From assembly GCA_020160805.1 (NCBI GenBank), contig JAIUPO010000011.1, forward strand, positions 1 to 64,000: a stretch of DNA of 64,000 nucleotides, read 5' to 3'. The position numbers and the translations under genes were made by a program. Of this stretch, positions 1-8,872 are shown piece by piece; positions within the stretch are counted from its first letter, which is position 1; every line of letters starts with the position of its first letter. Source of the DNA: Actinomycetota bacterium. Its GTDB lineage: Bacteria > Actinomycetota > Actinomycetes > Actinomycetales > Dermatophilaceae. The notes under the pieces are model-generated. The model had not been told where the DNA came from, made no database searches, and saw only the letters and a program-made list of their open reading frames with translations.

Positions 1-1080
1 TACGCCGCGGAACTCGACCCCGCCGCTGTCGTGGCCAAACACGAACGCGCAATGTCGGAACGGGGTGTGTGGACCCGCCCCGCACCCGACGGCATGGCGT
101 ACCTGTCGATCTTCGGGCCATTGACAGGGATCGTCAGCGCGTATGCCGCCGTGCACCGGCACGCCACCGCCGTCGTCGCCGGCCACCACGAAACCGACGA
201 CGGTGAGACTCCCGCTGACCCGCTGGGCGATCGGACCCACGCCCAGGTGATGGCTGATGCTGCGCTGCGGTGGCTGACCGGTCTGACGCCCGGTCAAGCC
301 TGCCCCGTCGCCCTCAACCTCGTCATGCCCGCCGAAAGCCTCTTCGCGACGGAGCCCGCCAACACCGACATAACGACCATCGATCCCGGCGCCACTGAGC
401 CGACTGAGACGGACGGCGACGACTCCACAGCCGGCCAGACGTCGAGTAGCCCAGGCGCACACGGTCACCCGGGAGACAGGGACAACACCCATCCGACCCT
501 CGCACCCGTTGCCACACGCGGGTCACGGAGCACCGAGACACCCGCCCGGATCCCGGGACACGGCATACTCCCCGCAGCCCTCGCCCGACGGCTCCTCCTC
601 CACGGGTGCGAACCACCCGACCCAGTGAAAACCGCGTCACCCCAACACGATTCGCCACCGCCGGCTCCCACCCCTGGCGGCACTCGACTGGCCGAGCCGG
701 CGCAGGTCTTCCTGACCAGAATCTTCACCAGCCCCGACGGCCGCGACCTCCTCGCGCTCGACGCCATCGCCCGGCTCTTCCCACCCCGACTCCGCGCCGC
801 CCTGATCCTGCGCGACGACACCTGCCGCACGCCATACTGCGACGCCACCATCCGCCACGCCGACCACATCCGATCAGCGGCCGACGGCGGACCCACCTCA
901 CTGCACAACGGACAAGGACTCTGCGCCCGCTGCAACTACACCAAAGAACTCCCCGGGTTCACCACCCGCGTCCTGGACCCGCAGGAAGGGCCTGGGGCGG
1001 GACGGCATACCCACGTGACGGGACTGACCACGCCGACGCGGCATCGCTACCTCTCGGTGGCGCCCCCACTGCTGGGCTGA
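1..1080 (+). CDS. DUF222 / HNH endonuclease domain protein, 5' partial
   Basis: The reading frame is open to the left edge of the window, so the N-terminus is missing; the first possible in-window start is GTG at 31. The visible N-terminal part (KHERAMSERGVW, then a helix-rich stretch ending near ALRWLTG) resembles the DUF222 region found in many actinobacterial proteins. A low-complexity Pro/Thr/Asp-rich linker follows, then a C-terminal HNH domain around residues 265-310, with a CRTPYCDA zinc-type Cys pair, the RHADHI core and the CARCNYTKE motif. Proteins of this family are probable endonucleases, multicopy in actinobacterial genomes, and their biological role is not settled. It converges on the ABC exporter gene 43 bases away. 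Confidence 0.85.
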   Translation, partial: YAAELDPAAVVAKHERAMSERGVWTRPAPDGMAYLSIFGPLTGIVSAYAAVHRHATAVVAGHHETDDGETPADPLGDRTHAQVMADAALRWLTGLTPGQACPVALNLVMPAESLFATEPANTDITTIDPGATEPTETDGDDSTAGQTSSSPGAHGHPGDRDNTHPTLAPVATRGSRSTETPARIPGHGILPAALARRLLLHGCEPPDPVKTASPQHDSPPPAPTPGGTRLAEPAQVFLTRIFTSPDGRDLLALDAIARLFPPRLRAALILRDDTCRTPYCDATIRHADHIRSAADGGPTSLHNGQGLCARCNYTKELPGFTTRVLDPQEGPGAGRHTHVTGLTTPTRHRYLSVAPPLLG

Positions 1081-1123
1081 GCCGTCCGTTCACACTGCCC
1101 GTGCGCGACCAACGCAGCACCAC

Positions 1124-2923
1124 TCAGTGCGCGGCCTGGTTGGCGACCCAGGAGGCGTGGAGGGCGGCATACGGCCCGAGCTCGGTGACGAGCACCGCAT
1201 GCGGACCCCGCTGGACCACCCGGCCGGCGTCCATGACGATTACCTCATCCGCCGCCTCAGCGGTGGAGATGCGGTGGGCGATCGCGATGGAGGTGCGGCC
1301 GCGCGAGAGCGAATCCAGGGCCCGCTGCAGGCGGACCTCCGTCGCCGGGTCGACGGCGGAGGTGGCCTCATCGAGAACCAGGAGGTCGGGATCGGCGAGA
1401 TAGGCGCGGGTCAGGGCGACGAGCTGCCGCTCCCCCGCCGAGAGCGACTCGCCCCGCTGCCCAGCGGCGGTGTCGAGGCCGTCCGGCAGTCCCTCGACCC
1501 AGGCATCGAGGCCGAGTTCGGTCAGCGCCAACGCCACATCGGCCCGGCTGTGCGGTCCGCCGAACCGGATGTTCTCCAAGACCGAATCGTCGAACAGGAA
1601 GCCTTCCTGCGGCACCATGACGACTCGCGATCGCAGGGAAGCGAACCGGACATCGCGTACATCCACGCCATCGAGCAGCACCGCACCGCTGCTCGGATCC
1701 ATCAGCCGAGTCAGCAGCCGCGCGAAGGTCGATTTGCCCGAGCCGGTCTCGCCGACGACCGCGATCCGGCTGCGCGGCGCGACATGCTCGGTGACGCCGT
1801 GCAGGACCTGCTCACCACCGGGATAGGCAAAGCTCACGTCCGCGAAATCCACCGTAATCGGCCCGCGCGGCAGGTCGACGCCACCCGCGCCGGGGTCGGC
1901 GACATCGGCCGGCGTGTCGAGCACCTCGATCACGCGACGCCAGCAGGCGACCGCATTCTGGAGCTCGTTGAGGATCTCGGTGGCCTGTTGCACCGGCTGC
2001 GTGAAGAGCCCGACGAGGAAGAGGTATGCCAGCAGCGCACCGAGCGTCATATCGCCGCGCGCTGCGAGCCAGGTCCCGACGACGAGCACCACGGCGACGG
2101 TGATTCCGCCGACGAATTGCCCCGCCGAGAAGGCGATCGATGACCGAATGTGCGCGGTGGTCGCCGCCTGCCGGTGGTCCTCGATGGCCGTGTCGAGGCG
2201 CTGGGCGGTGCGCTGCTCGACCCCGAAACTGCGGATCGTCGCCGCGCCCACCACCGACTCCGAGACCGCGGCGAGGACATCGCCGACCCGCTCGCGCACC
2301 TGGGTGTATGCCGTCCCGAGCGACCGCTGCATCCGCCGCACGACGATCAGCAGCGGGATGAAACAGCCCCACGTCACGGCAGCGAGCACCGGGCTGTAGA
2401 GCACCATGAGCACCGTCGCCAGCGTGATCTGCCCGAGGCTGACGATGAGCATGATCCCGCCGAATTGCACGAACTGGCTGATCGTGTCGACATCGGTCGT
2501 CACCCGCGCCACCATCGATCCGCGCCGCTCGGCATTCTGCGTCAGGACCGACAGATCGTGAATATGCCGAAAAGCTTTGACCCGCAAGGTCGCCAGGCCG
2601 GATTCGGAGGCGGTGAAGAGGCGGACGTTCACGGCATACACCGCCAGCGCGGTGAGCACGACGACGACCGCCGCCATGGCCAAATAGCGGTAGACGAGGC
2701 CGGTGTCGGGTCCTCCCGCGACGAGCAGCCCGTCGTCGGTGACCCGCTGCACAACCACGGGTATGACGACCCGCCCAGCCGTCGCGAGCACCGCCAGGAC
2801 CAGGGTGACCCGCAGGCCGCGGGTCAGTTCGGGTGACAGCCGGATGCCGCGCCGCACCGTCCCCCAGGCGGTGGTGCGGACCCGGGCGCCTCCCGTCTCC
2901 GACGGCACAGCGGCAGCGCTCAT
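1124..2923 (-). CDS. ABC exporter subunit with catalytic Walker B and degenerate signature
   Basis: A 599-residue half-transporter: six membrane helices in residues 25-330, then a nucleotide-binding domain. Walker A is GETGSGKST (about residue 390) and Walker B is LLVLDEATSAVD with the catalytic Glu present, but the signature reads LSAGE instead of LSGGQ. It starts at the ATG of an ATGA overlap with the upstream ABC gene, so the two are translationally coupled and very likely form one heterodimer of the multidrug/lipid exporter class. The substrate cannot be told from sequence. The degenerate signature pairs with the partner's non-catalytic Walker B, so only one ATP site should be fully active. 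Confidence 0.93.
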   Translation of the reverse strand: MSAAAVPSETGGARVRTTAWGTVRRGIRLSPELTRGLRVTLVLAVLATAGRVVIPVVVQRVTDDGLLVAGGPDTGLVYRYLAMAAVVVVLTALAVYAVNVRLFTASESGLATLRVKAFRHIHDLSVLTQNAERRGSMVARVTTDVDTISQFVQFGGIMLIVSLGQITLATVLMVLYSPVLAAVTWGCFIPLLIVVRRMQRSLGTAYTQVRERVGDVLAAVSESVVGAATIRSFGVEQRTAQRLDTAIEDHRQAATTAHIRSSIAFSAGQFVGGITVAVVLVVGTWLAARGDMTLGALLAYLFLVGLFTQPVQQATEILNELQNAVACWRRVIEVLDTPADVADPGAGGVDLPRGPITVDFADVSFAYPGGEQVLHGVTEHVAPRSRIAVVGETGSGKSTFARLLTRLMDPSSGAVLLDGVDVRDVRFASLRSRVVMVPQEGFLFDDSVLENIRFGGPHSRADVALALTELGLDAWVEGLPDGLDTAAGQRGESLSAGERQLVALTRAYLADPDLLVLDEATSAVDPATEVRLQRALDSLSRGRTSIAIAHRISTAEAADEVIVMDAGRVVQRGPHAVLVTELGPYAALHASWVANQAAH

Positions 2924-4803
2924 CGCTCCCCTCCCGCTGCGATCGCCGCGTCATCTACCTGCTCCTCGTCGGAGGCGACGGCGGCGCGCTCGGCGGCCTC
3001 CCGGGCATACGCCGTGACCAGGTCGGTGTAGCCCTGACAGCGAGCGAGCAGCTCGGCGTGCGTTCCGCGGTCGACGAGCCGCCCCTGATCGAGGAAGACC
3101 ACCTCGTCGGCGAGCGCGATCGTCGACATGCGATAGGCCACGACGAGCACAGTCATCCCGCCTGTCCCGGCGCCGAGGGCGGCAAGGATTGCCTGTTCCA
3201 CCGTGGGGTCAACCGCGGATGTCGCGTCGTCCAGCACCAGCAGCCGGGGCTGGCGCACCAGGGCGCGCGCGAGCGCGAGCCGCTGACGCTGCCCACCGCT
3301 CAAGGTGGCGCCCCGCTCCCCAACCGTGGTGTCGAGGCCGTCGGGCAGGTGGGCGACGAAGCCGTCAGCGTGCGCGGTGCGCAGCGCGCGCCATACGGTC
3401 TCGTCGGGGACCTCGGCGCCGAGGGTGACATTGCCACGGATCGTGTCGTCGAAGATGAATGTCCCCTGCGGCACCAGCGCCGCTTGTTCCGCGAGGGCAC
3501 CGGGGGCCAGATCGCGCAGGTCGGTGCCGTCCAGCAACACGCGTCCGCTCGTCGGGTCCATCAGCCGGATGAGGAGCGCCGAGAGCGTGGACTTGCCGGC
3601 GCCGGTCGGGCCGACGATCGCGACCGTCCGCCCAGCGGGCACGTCCAGGGTGATGTCCTCAAGGGCGGGTATGGCGCTCGGTGCGCTGTGCTCCCCCTGC
3701 GCGAGCGCGTAGTCGTAGCCCACGCCCTCCAGCCGCAAGCGCGCCCCAGGAGTCTGCCCCGCCAGGCGGGTCGGCCCGTGTCCCATCGATCCCTGGGCAC
3801 TGAGCACGGCGTTGACGCGCTCCCAGCCGACGAGGGTGCGCGGCACCTCGCCGAGCACCCAGCCGAGGGCGCGGACCGGGAAGGCGAGGACGGAGATGAG
3901 GTATGCCAGTTGCACCAGTTCGGCGGTCGTCACCGCCCCGGAGGCGACGCGGCCGACGCCGATCCCGAGGACGGCGAGGGTGCCAAATGTGGGGATCGCC
4001 TCGATAATCGGGTCGAAGGTGCCGCGGGTTCGGCCGGCCGCGATGGCGGCGACCCGCAGCCGGTCGCTGACCTCGGCGAAGCGTTCGGTCTCCCGGGCTT
4101 CACGCCCCATGACTTTGACGAGCAGGGCGCCCTCGAAGGACTCGTGCGCCACTTCGGCCACCTCGGCCCGCAGCTGCTGAGCCTTGGTGACGCGCGCGCT
4201 CATTCGGCGCTGGAAGGCGGCATTGACCGCGAAGAGCAGCGGGAAGATCACCATGCCGACTAGCGCCAACACCGGGTCGATCAGGAGCATCTGGATCAGG
4301 CCAGCGATGAGCATGACGATGACGCCGAGCGCCATCGGCAGCGGCATGAAGATGCCCCACGTCGCCTCGACATCGGCGTGCGCATTGGAGAGTAATTGCC
4401 CGGAGGGATGCCGGTGATGCCAGGCGAGCGGCAAGCGCAAGTATTGGCGCGTCACCAACCGGCGGTACTCAGCGCCGACATTGAAGACCGTGAACCCGCC
4501 GCCGATTCGGCGCAGCAGAACCCCGATCGTCGTCAGGAGCACGACCGAGCCGATCGTCGCCCCGATGATCAGTGCTCGCCGCCCGGTGAGGTGGCCGTCC
4601 GCGATGGCCGGCGTGATCTGGTTGGCCGTCACCCAGCCGACGGCCTGCGCCATCCCGGCCGTCATGACGCCATAGAGCACACTCCCGGCGACGGCGATGG
4701 CGAACAGCCGCGGTTGCGAACGGACACCGATGGCGACGACCCGTGCTGCCCGCCGGATCACCCGATCGGTGGCCGCGCCGTCCGCGAGGTCAGCGGTCGG
4801 CAT
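2920..4803 (-). CDS. ABC exporter subunit with Asp-substituted Walker B
   Basis: A 627-residue half-transporter with an N-terminal membrane domain (about residues 30-330) and a C-terminal ATPase domain. Walker A is GPTGAGKST (about 395), the signature is canonical LSGGQRQR (about 501), and Walker B is LLVLDDATSAVD, with Asp in place of the catalytic Glu. The start is ATG at 4803 (MPTADLADG); the open frame extends further upstream but there it overlaps the TIGR03085 gene out of frame. Its TGA overlaps the ATG of the next gene. The complementary defects in the two genes (Asp here, LSAGE there) are the pattern known from heterodimeric exporters such as TM287/288. Confidence 0.92.
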   Translation of the reverse strand: MPTADLADGAATDRVIRRAARVVAIGVRSQPRLFAIAVAGSVLYGVMTAGMAQAVGWVTANQITPAIADGHLTGRRALIIGATIGSVVLLTTIGVLLRRIGGGFTVFNVGAEYRRLVTRQYLRLPLAWHHRHPSGQLLSNAHADVEATWGIFMPLPMALGVIVMLIAGLIQMLLIDPVLALVGMVIFPLLFAVNAAFQRRMSARVTKAQQLRAEVAEVAHESFEGALLVKVMGREARETERFAEVSDRLRVAAIAAGRTRGTFDPIIEAIPTFGTLAVLGIGVGRVASGAVTTAELVQLAYLISVLAFPVRALGWVLGEVPRTLVGWERVNAVLSAQGSMGHGPTRLAGQTPGARLRLEGVGYDYALAQGEHSAPSAIPALEDITLDVPAGRTVAIVGPTGAGKSTLSALLIRLMDPTSGRVLLDGTDLRDLAPGALAEQAALVPQGTFIFDDTIRGNVTLGAEVPDETVWRALRTAHADGFVAHLPDGLDTTVGERGATLSGGQRQRLALARALVRQPRLLVLDDATSAVDPTVEQAILAALGAGTGGMTVLVVAYRMSTIALADEVVFLDQGRLVDRGTHAELLARCQGYTDLVTAYAREAAERAAVASDEEQVDDAAIAAGGER

Positions 4804-4828
4804 ACTCAGGAACCGGCATGCGCAGCCG

Positions 4829-5467
4829 TCACGCGATGCCCAACTTGCTCGACCACAGCGCGTCCACCGCGTCGTCGCTGCCGCGGCTGGTGATCTCCGC
4901 CTGGGCGCGCCGGCCGTATGCCGCGAGCACCAGTTCCCCGGGGGCGCCCTCGACCGCGACGCTGCCGCGCGGAGTGGCCGGCTTGGCAACGATCCGACCC
5001 AGCGGCGAAATCAGTTCCGCGCCAACGGAAGCGCGGCGGAACATCAGCTTCGCCATCCGGTCCAGTGCGGACCACAGAGCGCGCTGTTCGGCCTCGGGGA
5101 TGACGCGGCGGTCGGTGCGCTCGCCGGCACGCAGGACATCCTCGTGATGGACGTAGAACTCGATGAGGTTGACGAACTCGTCGACCGGCCCCAGCCGGGT
5201 GGGCGAATAGATCGGCGGGCCGGTCCGGACGGACTCCACGAGATCGAGCCAGGGCTGGTGCTTGATGGCGCGCACCTGCCGCTTCGCCGCGCCGCCGATA
5301 ATCGGCAGCATCGGGCCGACGATCAGGTCGGGCCGGCCATCGCGGACGACCAGGTGGGTGGCCAGATCGGCGGTGGTCCAGTCGCTGCACAAGGTGGGGG
5401 CGTCGGGCCCGACCTCAAGAAAGGTGTCGCTGAGGGCCTCCCGCTCGGCCCGGGCGAATCGCGTCAT
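4829..5467 (-). CDS. TIGR03085-type metal-binding protein (DinB / maleylpyruvate isomerase-like fold)
   Basis: A 212-residue protein with the hallmarks of the actinobacterial TIGR03085 family: an N-terminal ARAEREAL...F helix, LCSDWTTADLATHL around residues 27-40, and the EFYVHHEDVLRA metal-binding motif near residue 105. The fold is shared with mycothiol-dependent maleylpyruvate isomerases and DinB-like proteins, four-helix bundles that bind a divalent metal. No substrate is known for this subfamily. It begins 4 bases after the hisF stop codon and ends 25 bases before the ABC exporter start, so it probably sits in one transcript with hisF. Confidence 0.8.
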   Translation of the reverse strand: MTRFARAEREALSDTFLEVGPDAPTLCSDWTTADLATHLVVRDGRPDLIVGPMLPIIGGAAKRQVRAIKHQPWLDLVESVRTGPPIYSPTRLGPVDEFVNLIEFYVHHEDVLRAGERTDRRVIPEAEQRALWSALDRMAKLMFRRASVGAELISPLGRIVAKPATPRGSVAVEGAPGELVLAAYGRRAQAEITSRGSDDAVDALWSSKLGIA

Positions 5468-5471
5468 GGTC

Positions 5472-6260
5472 CTATCCTGCCTGCACTTGGCGCACCGGAT
5501 GACCGTGCGCGGCGATGGCGTCCTTGACCTGCGAGATAGTCAGGGTGCCGAAATGAAAAACCGAGGCCGCCAAGACCGCATCGGCACCCGCATCGAGAGC
5601 CTGCGCGAAATGCTCGGGTATACCAGCCCCGCCGCTGGCGATGATCGGGATCGAGACCTCGCGGCGCACCTGCTCGATGAGTTCGATATCGAAACCCTGC
5701 GTGGTGCCGTCGGCGTCCATGGAGTTCAGCAGGATCTCGCCAGCCCCGAGTTGCGCTGCGCGCGAACACCATTCGATCGCGTCCAGGCCGGCGCTCTGGC
5801 GGCCGCCGTGGGTGGTGACTTCGAAGCCTCCGACCGGCGCGCCATCTTCGCCAACGCGCCGCCGCACGTCCGCCGACAGCACGAGCACCTGGGCGCCGAA
5901 ACGATCCGCAATCTCCGAGATGACTGCCGGCCGGTGGATCGCGGCGGTGTTGATGCCCACTTTGTCCGCGCCCGCCCGCAGCAGCTTGTCGACATCGTCG
6001 ACGCTGCGCACTCCCCCACCGACCGTCAGAGGGATGAAGACCTGCTCGGCCGTGCGCCGGACGATGTCGTAGGTCGTCTCGCGCCCCCCGCTGCTGGCCG
6101 TCACGTCGAGGAAGGTCAGCTCATCGGCCCCCTGGGCACCATATGCCGCCGCCAGCTCCACCGGGTCGCCCGCATCCCGCAGGTTCTCGAAGTTGACCCC
6201 CTTGACCACCCGCCCCGCATCGACGTCCAGGCAGGGAATCACACGCGCCGCCAGAGCCAT
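5472..6260 (-). CDS. hisF: Imidazole glycerol phosphate synthase cyclase subunit HisF
   Basis: A 262-residue (beta/alpha)8 barrel. With HisH it turns PRFAR plus glutamine-derived ammonia into imidazole glycerol phosphate and AICAR, step five of histidine synthesis. The N-terminal [16 protein letters not shown] carries the catalytic Asp; [13 protein letters not shown], the second catalytic Asp in SMDADGT and the C-terminal phosphate loop IIASGGAG are all present. hisH and hisA are not in the window; hisG and hisE lie 3-5 kb away on the same strand. No Shine-Dalgarno sequence precedes the ATG, but a TAAACT hexamer ends 7 bases upstream, so transcription may begin at the start codon. Confidence 0.97.
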   Translation of the reverse strand: MALAARVIPCLDVDAGRVVKGVNFENLRDAGDPVELAAAYGAQGADELTFLDVTASSGGRETTYDIVRRTAEQVFIPLTVGGGVRSVDDVDKLLRAGADKVGINTAAIHRPAVISEIADRFGAQVLVLSADVRRRVGEDGAPVGGFEVTTHGGRQSAGLDAIEWCSRAAQLGAGEILLNSMDADGTTQGFDIELIEQVRREVSIPIIASGGAGIPEHFAQALDAGADAVLAASVFHFGTLTISQVKDAIAAHGHPVRQVQAG

Positions 6261-6295
6261 GCGCCCGAGTTTATGCGCGGGGAGCGAGTCCCTCT

Positions 6296-6378
6296 TTTCT
6301 CTCCGGATGCCGAAAGCTTGAGGTTCGGGTGCCCTAGAAAGTCACCCGAACCTCAACTTTCCGGCATCCGGAGAGAAA
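6296..6378. repeat. 83-bp palindromic repeat element, copy 1 (intergenic)
   Basis: A long imperfect palindrome: arms 6296-6331 and 6343-6378, 36 bases each with three mismatches, around an 11-base loop. The arms begin TTTCTCTCCGGATGCC and end inward at GGTTCGGGTG. It fills the gap between the metalloprotease stop (6396) and the hisF start (6260). A homologous copy in opposite orientation lies at 23878-23960, inside coaBC, and matches over all 83 bases with about 5 differences, loop included. No U-tract follows on either strand, so a plain intrinsic terminator is not the best explanation, although the hairpin could end the metalloprotease transcript. Confidence 0.9.
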
Positions 6379-6395
6379 CAGCAGAGAGGCGCCGC

Positions 6396-7355
6396 CTACC
6401 AGCCGACCGCCTTCAGCACGGCCATGCCGACATTGCCGGGGGTGCGGATGGTTTCGCCGCCGCCGATGGCGTAAGTCATCAGCGAGTTGGGGTTGCCCTT
6501 GGGGAAGGTCGCCTCGTCGAGGTGGCTATAGCTGCTGCCCTGGCGCCACGTGGAAGGGGCATAGAGCTTGGCCGACTTGCCGCCATTGGCCGAGCGGACC
6601 GCAGGCGTGTCCAAGTACACGTTGTTGCTGCGCAGGGCGCTGCCGAGCTGGGTGGAGTTGTCGGGCATCTTCCACAGCAACGGGCTGGTGGCGGTGGAGC
6701 CGAGGCGGGTGTAGCGGTCATACGAGATGTTCTTGCCGCTAATCCGCACGGAGCCCAGGCTCCCGCTCACGCGGCCAGCGCCGAGGAATCCGACCCCATG
6801 GCCGAGCTCGTGCGCGACGACGGACTGGAAGTCATACTTGCCGGCCGGGGCCGGGCCGGTGCCGAAGTGCCAGTTCGAGAAGTTGCTGCTGAAGCGGGCG
6901 ACGACGTCGGGCGCTGCGTTCAGCTGCTTGCCGGACTTCTTGTTGGCGACCGCGTCGACGTAGAGCACACCACCGATGTCCCAGGCGTATGACGGCCCGG
7001 CCGAGCCGAGGATGCCGCTGCCGAGGGGCTCCCAGCTGGCCTTGACGGTGATCGGGACGGAGCTGTTGAGCTTGCCAGCCCACATGTTGACCGCACGCTG
7101 GAAGGCGGCCTTGGCTTCCGCCGAGAAGCCCGTGTAGGTGACCACGAATTTCGCGGTCGGCGCGGCCTTGGCGCCGGCCGAGTCGTCGACGAAGCTCGGC
7201 ACGCCGCCGAGGGGCCCGGCATAGACCGGGACCTGGGTGCCCGCGACCGGCCGCGGGGCCGGGGCACTCGAGGCACCCGCCGGCACAGCGGCAAGACCGG
7301 TGGCGACCATCGTCAGGGCTGCGGCCCCGCTCAGGATCGTGATGGAACGACGCAT
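6396..7355 (-). CDS. Secreted zinc metalloprotease-like protein (HExxH)
   Basis: A 319-residue exported protein. It starts at ATG 7355, preceded by AGAAGG at good spacing, with a Sec signal peptide (MRRSITILSG then a hydrophobic run, likely cut after PAGA near residue 27). The zinc-binding motif AHELGHGVGF is near residue 178 and a Met-turn-like SLMTYAIG lies close to the C-terminus. The expected third metzincin His three residues after the Gly is absent (the sequence continues FLGAGR), so the third ligand is unclear. A stretch of Asn/Ser-rich sequence lies between. Its substrate is unknown. It stands alone, followed by the palindromic element and divergent from the MFS gene. Confidence 0.75.
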   Translation of the reverse strand: MRRSITILSGAAALTMVATGLAAVPAGASSAPAPRPVAGTQVPVYAGPLGGVPSFVDDSAGAKAAPTAKFVVTYTGFSAEAKAAFQRAVNMWAGKLNSSVPITVKASWEPLGSGILGSAGPSYAWDIGGVLYVDAVANKKSGKQLNAAPDVVARFSSNFSNWHFGTGPAPAGKYDFQSVVAHELGHGVGFLGAGRVSGSLGSVRISGKNISYDRYTRLGSTATSPLLWKMPDNSTQLGSALRSNNVYLDTPAVRSANGGKSAKLYAPSTWRQGSSYSHLDEATFPKGNPNSLMTYAIGGGETIRTPGNVGMAVLKAVGW

Positions 7356-7516
7356 GCTGATTCCTTCTCTCCACGCCGAGACGGACCTCGGCCTCGGCGA
7401 AACACCCGATTCTCCCCTCCGAGAATCCAGGCCAGCAGACGCTAGCACCCGGTGGCAGGTTCCCCTGACCGCCGACGACCGCACCGTCCTTGCAGGTGAA
7501 CGCGCGACAATGGCCC

Positions 7517-8731
7517 GTGACTTCGACCCCCGCGACACCTCCTCGACCGCTCGCCGGACAGGGCCTGATCCTGCTCAGCGTCCTGGCCGTGGCGGCGAAC
7601 CTGCGCGGCGTCATCGCCAGCGTTCCGCCGCTGACCAAGGAGATCGCGAGCGGGCTGGGCCTGGGGTCGGGCTGGATCGGCGCGCTCACGGCACTTCCGG
7701 TGCTGTGTATGGGGGCCTTCGCACCCCTCGCGCACCGTGCGGCGATCCGTTCTGGCGCAGCCACGCCCATCGCCGCCGGCATCGCCGCGATCAGTCTCGG
7801 GGCGGCTTTGCGGGGGCTGGGCGGGCATACCTCTGTGTATGCCGGCACCTTCCTCGCCGGAGTCGGGATCGCTATCGTCGGCACTCTCCTCCCGGGACTG
7901 GTCAAGCATCTCTTCCCGCCGGAGCGGGCGGGGCTGGTCACCGGCGCCTACATGCTGGCGATGATGGGCGGCGCCGGCGTGGCATCGGCGGTCAGCGTGC
8001 CGCTCGCCGTCGCCCTCGGCTCGTGGTCGCATTCGCTCGCCCTCTGGGCGCTGCCGGCCGTCGCGGCTTTGCTTCTCTGGCTTCCGCTTTCGCGGAGCAT
8101 CCATCATGACGCGCCAAGTCTCGACACCGACGACACACCGGCGGACGTGCGCCTGCCGTGGCGGCATCCGACGGCCATCATCGTGACGACATTCCTCGCC
8201 CTGCAATCCTGGCAGTTCTACTCCTCGCTGGCCTGGCTGGCCCCGACTTATGTCGATCACGGCTGGTCCGGCGAGCGCTCGGGCTACCTCCTCTCGGTCT
8301 TCACGGCGACCCAGATGGTGGCCGGATTCGCCGGGCCGGCTCTTGCCGATCGGGTCCGCGACCGGCGGCTCCTCCTGCTTCCCGCGGCCGCGGCGATCGT
8401 CGCCGGAGATCTGGGTGTCCTGGCGGCTCCGGACTCGGCGCCGTGGCTATGGGCAACTCTGCTCGGTGTCGGCCAAGGAGGGTCATTCGCCGTGGGCTTG
8501 GTTCTGCTCGTGAGTTATGCCACTTCCACCTCGGCCAGTGCTCGGCTGTCCGCGATGGGCTTGGGAGTCAGCTATCTCTTGGCCGGTTTCGGCCCGACCG
8601 TGTTGGGGTTGGTGCGCGACGCCTCCGGTGGCTTCGGGAGCGTATGGGGTGGGCTGGCCCTCCTGGTCATCGTCCAGATCGCGGCCGTCGCCCGGCTTCG
8701 CCCGGACCTCGAGCCCGTCGGCCACGGCTGA
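7517..8731 (+). CDS. MFS transporter, CynX/NimT type
   Basis: About 404 residues with twelve predicted membrane helices. AANLRGVIASVPPL near the N-terminus is characteristic of the CynX/NimT (cyanate/nitroimidazole transport-like) branch of the major facilitator superfamily. The substrate cannot be inferred. I chose GTG 7517 because GACAAT ends 5 bases upstream, which fits leaderless transcription; in-frame TTG 7490 or GTG 7496 would add up to nine residues. It is divergent from the secreted metalloprotease gene and is followed by a perfect 9-bp stem-loop. Confidence 0.85.
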   Translation: MTSTPATPPRPLAGQGLILLSVLAVAANLRGVIASVPPLTKEIASGLGLGSGWIGALTALPVLCMGAFAPLAHRAAIRSGAATPIAAGIAAISLGAALRGLGGHTSVYAGTFLAGVGIAIVGTLLPGLVKHLFPPERAGLVTGAYMLAMMGGAGVASAVSVPLAVALGSWSHSLALWALPAVAALLLWLPLSRSIHHDAPSLDTDDTPADVRLPWRHPTAIIVTTFLALQSWQFYSSLAWLAPTYVDHGWSGERSGYLLSVFTATQMVAGFAGPALADRVRDRRLLLLPAAAAIVAGDLGVLAAPDSAPWLWATLLGVGQGGSFAVGLVLLVSYATSTSASARLSAMGLGVSYLLAGFGPTVLGLVRDASGGFGSVWGGLALLVIVQIAAVARLRPDLEPVGHG

Positions 8732-8753
8732 GCGGAGCGGGGCATCCGCACGC

Positions 8754-8775
8754 GAGCGGGGCCATAGCCCCGCTC
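8754..8775 (+). terminator. Stem-loop after the MFS gene
   Basis: Perfect 9-bp stem (GAGCGGGGC / GCCCCGCTC) with the four-base loop CATA, 22 bases after the MFS stop codon. No T-run follows, as is common for actinobacterial terminators. Confidence 0.6.
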
Positions 8776-8790
8776 CCAACCGCAAAGGCC

Positions 8791-8845
8791 GCTCGGCTCG
8801 GCAGAAACCCCGCTCGGCTCGGCAGAAAACCCGCTCCGCTCGGCC
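8791..8845. repeat. Short tandem repeat, 21-bp unit, about 2.6 copies
   Basis: Two adjacent 21-base units beginning GCTCGGCTCGGCAGAAA (8791-8811 and 8812-8832) differ at one base; a degraded partial third copy follows at 8833-8845. It fills the gap between the convergent MFS and PH-domain genes and encodes nothing recognisable. Confidence 0.75.
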
Positions 8846-8872
8846 CACGGGAGTGGGGCCGCTATTCGGCGT

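Noticed and set aside
1-1080. HNH gene as part of a mobile element or intein
   Set aside because: DUF222/HNH genes are ordinary multicopy residents of actinobacterial chromosomes; no integrase, att repeats or flanking element seen.
2833-4263. Plus-strand open frame of 476 codons across the ABC exporter
   Set aside because: Antisense to a clear ABC transporter with all ATPase motifs; no start signal and low-complexity translation.
6296-6378. Simple rho-independent terminator for the metalloprotease gene
   Set aside because: No U-tract, and the same sequence occurs inside coaBC, so a terminator alone does not explain it.
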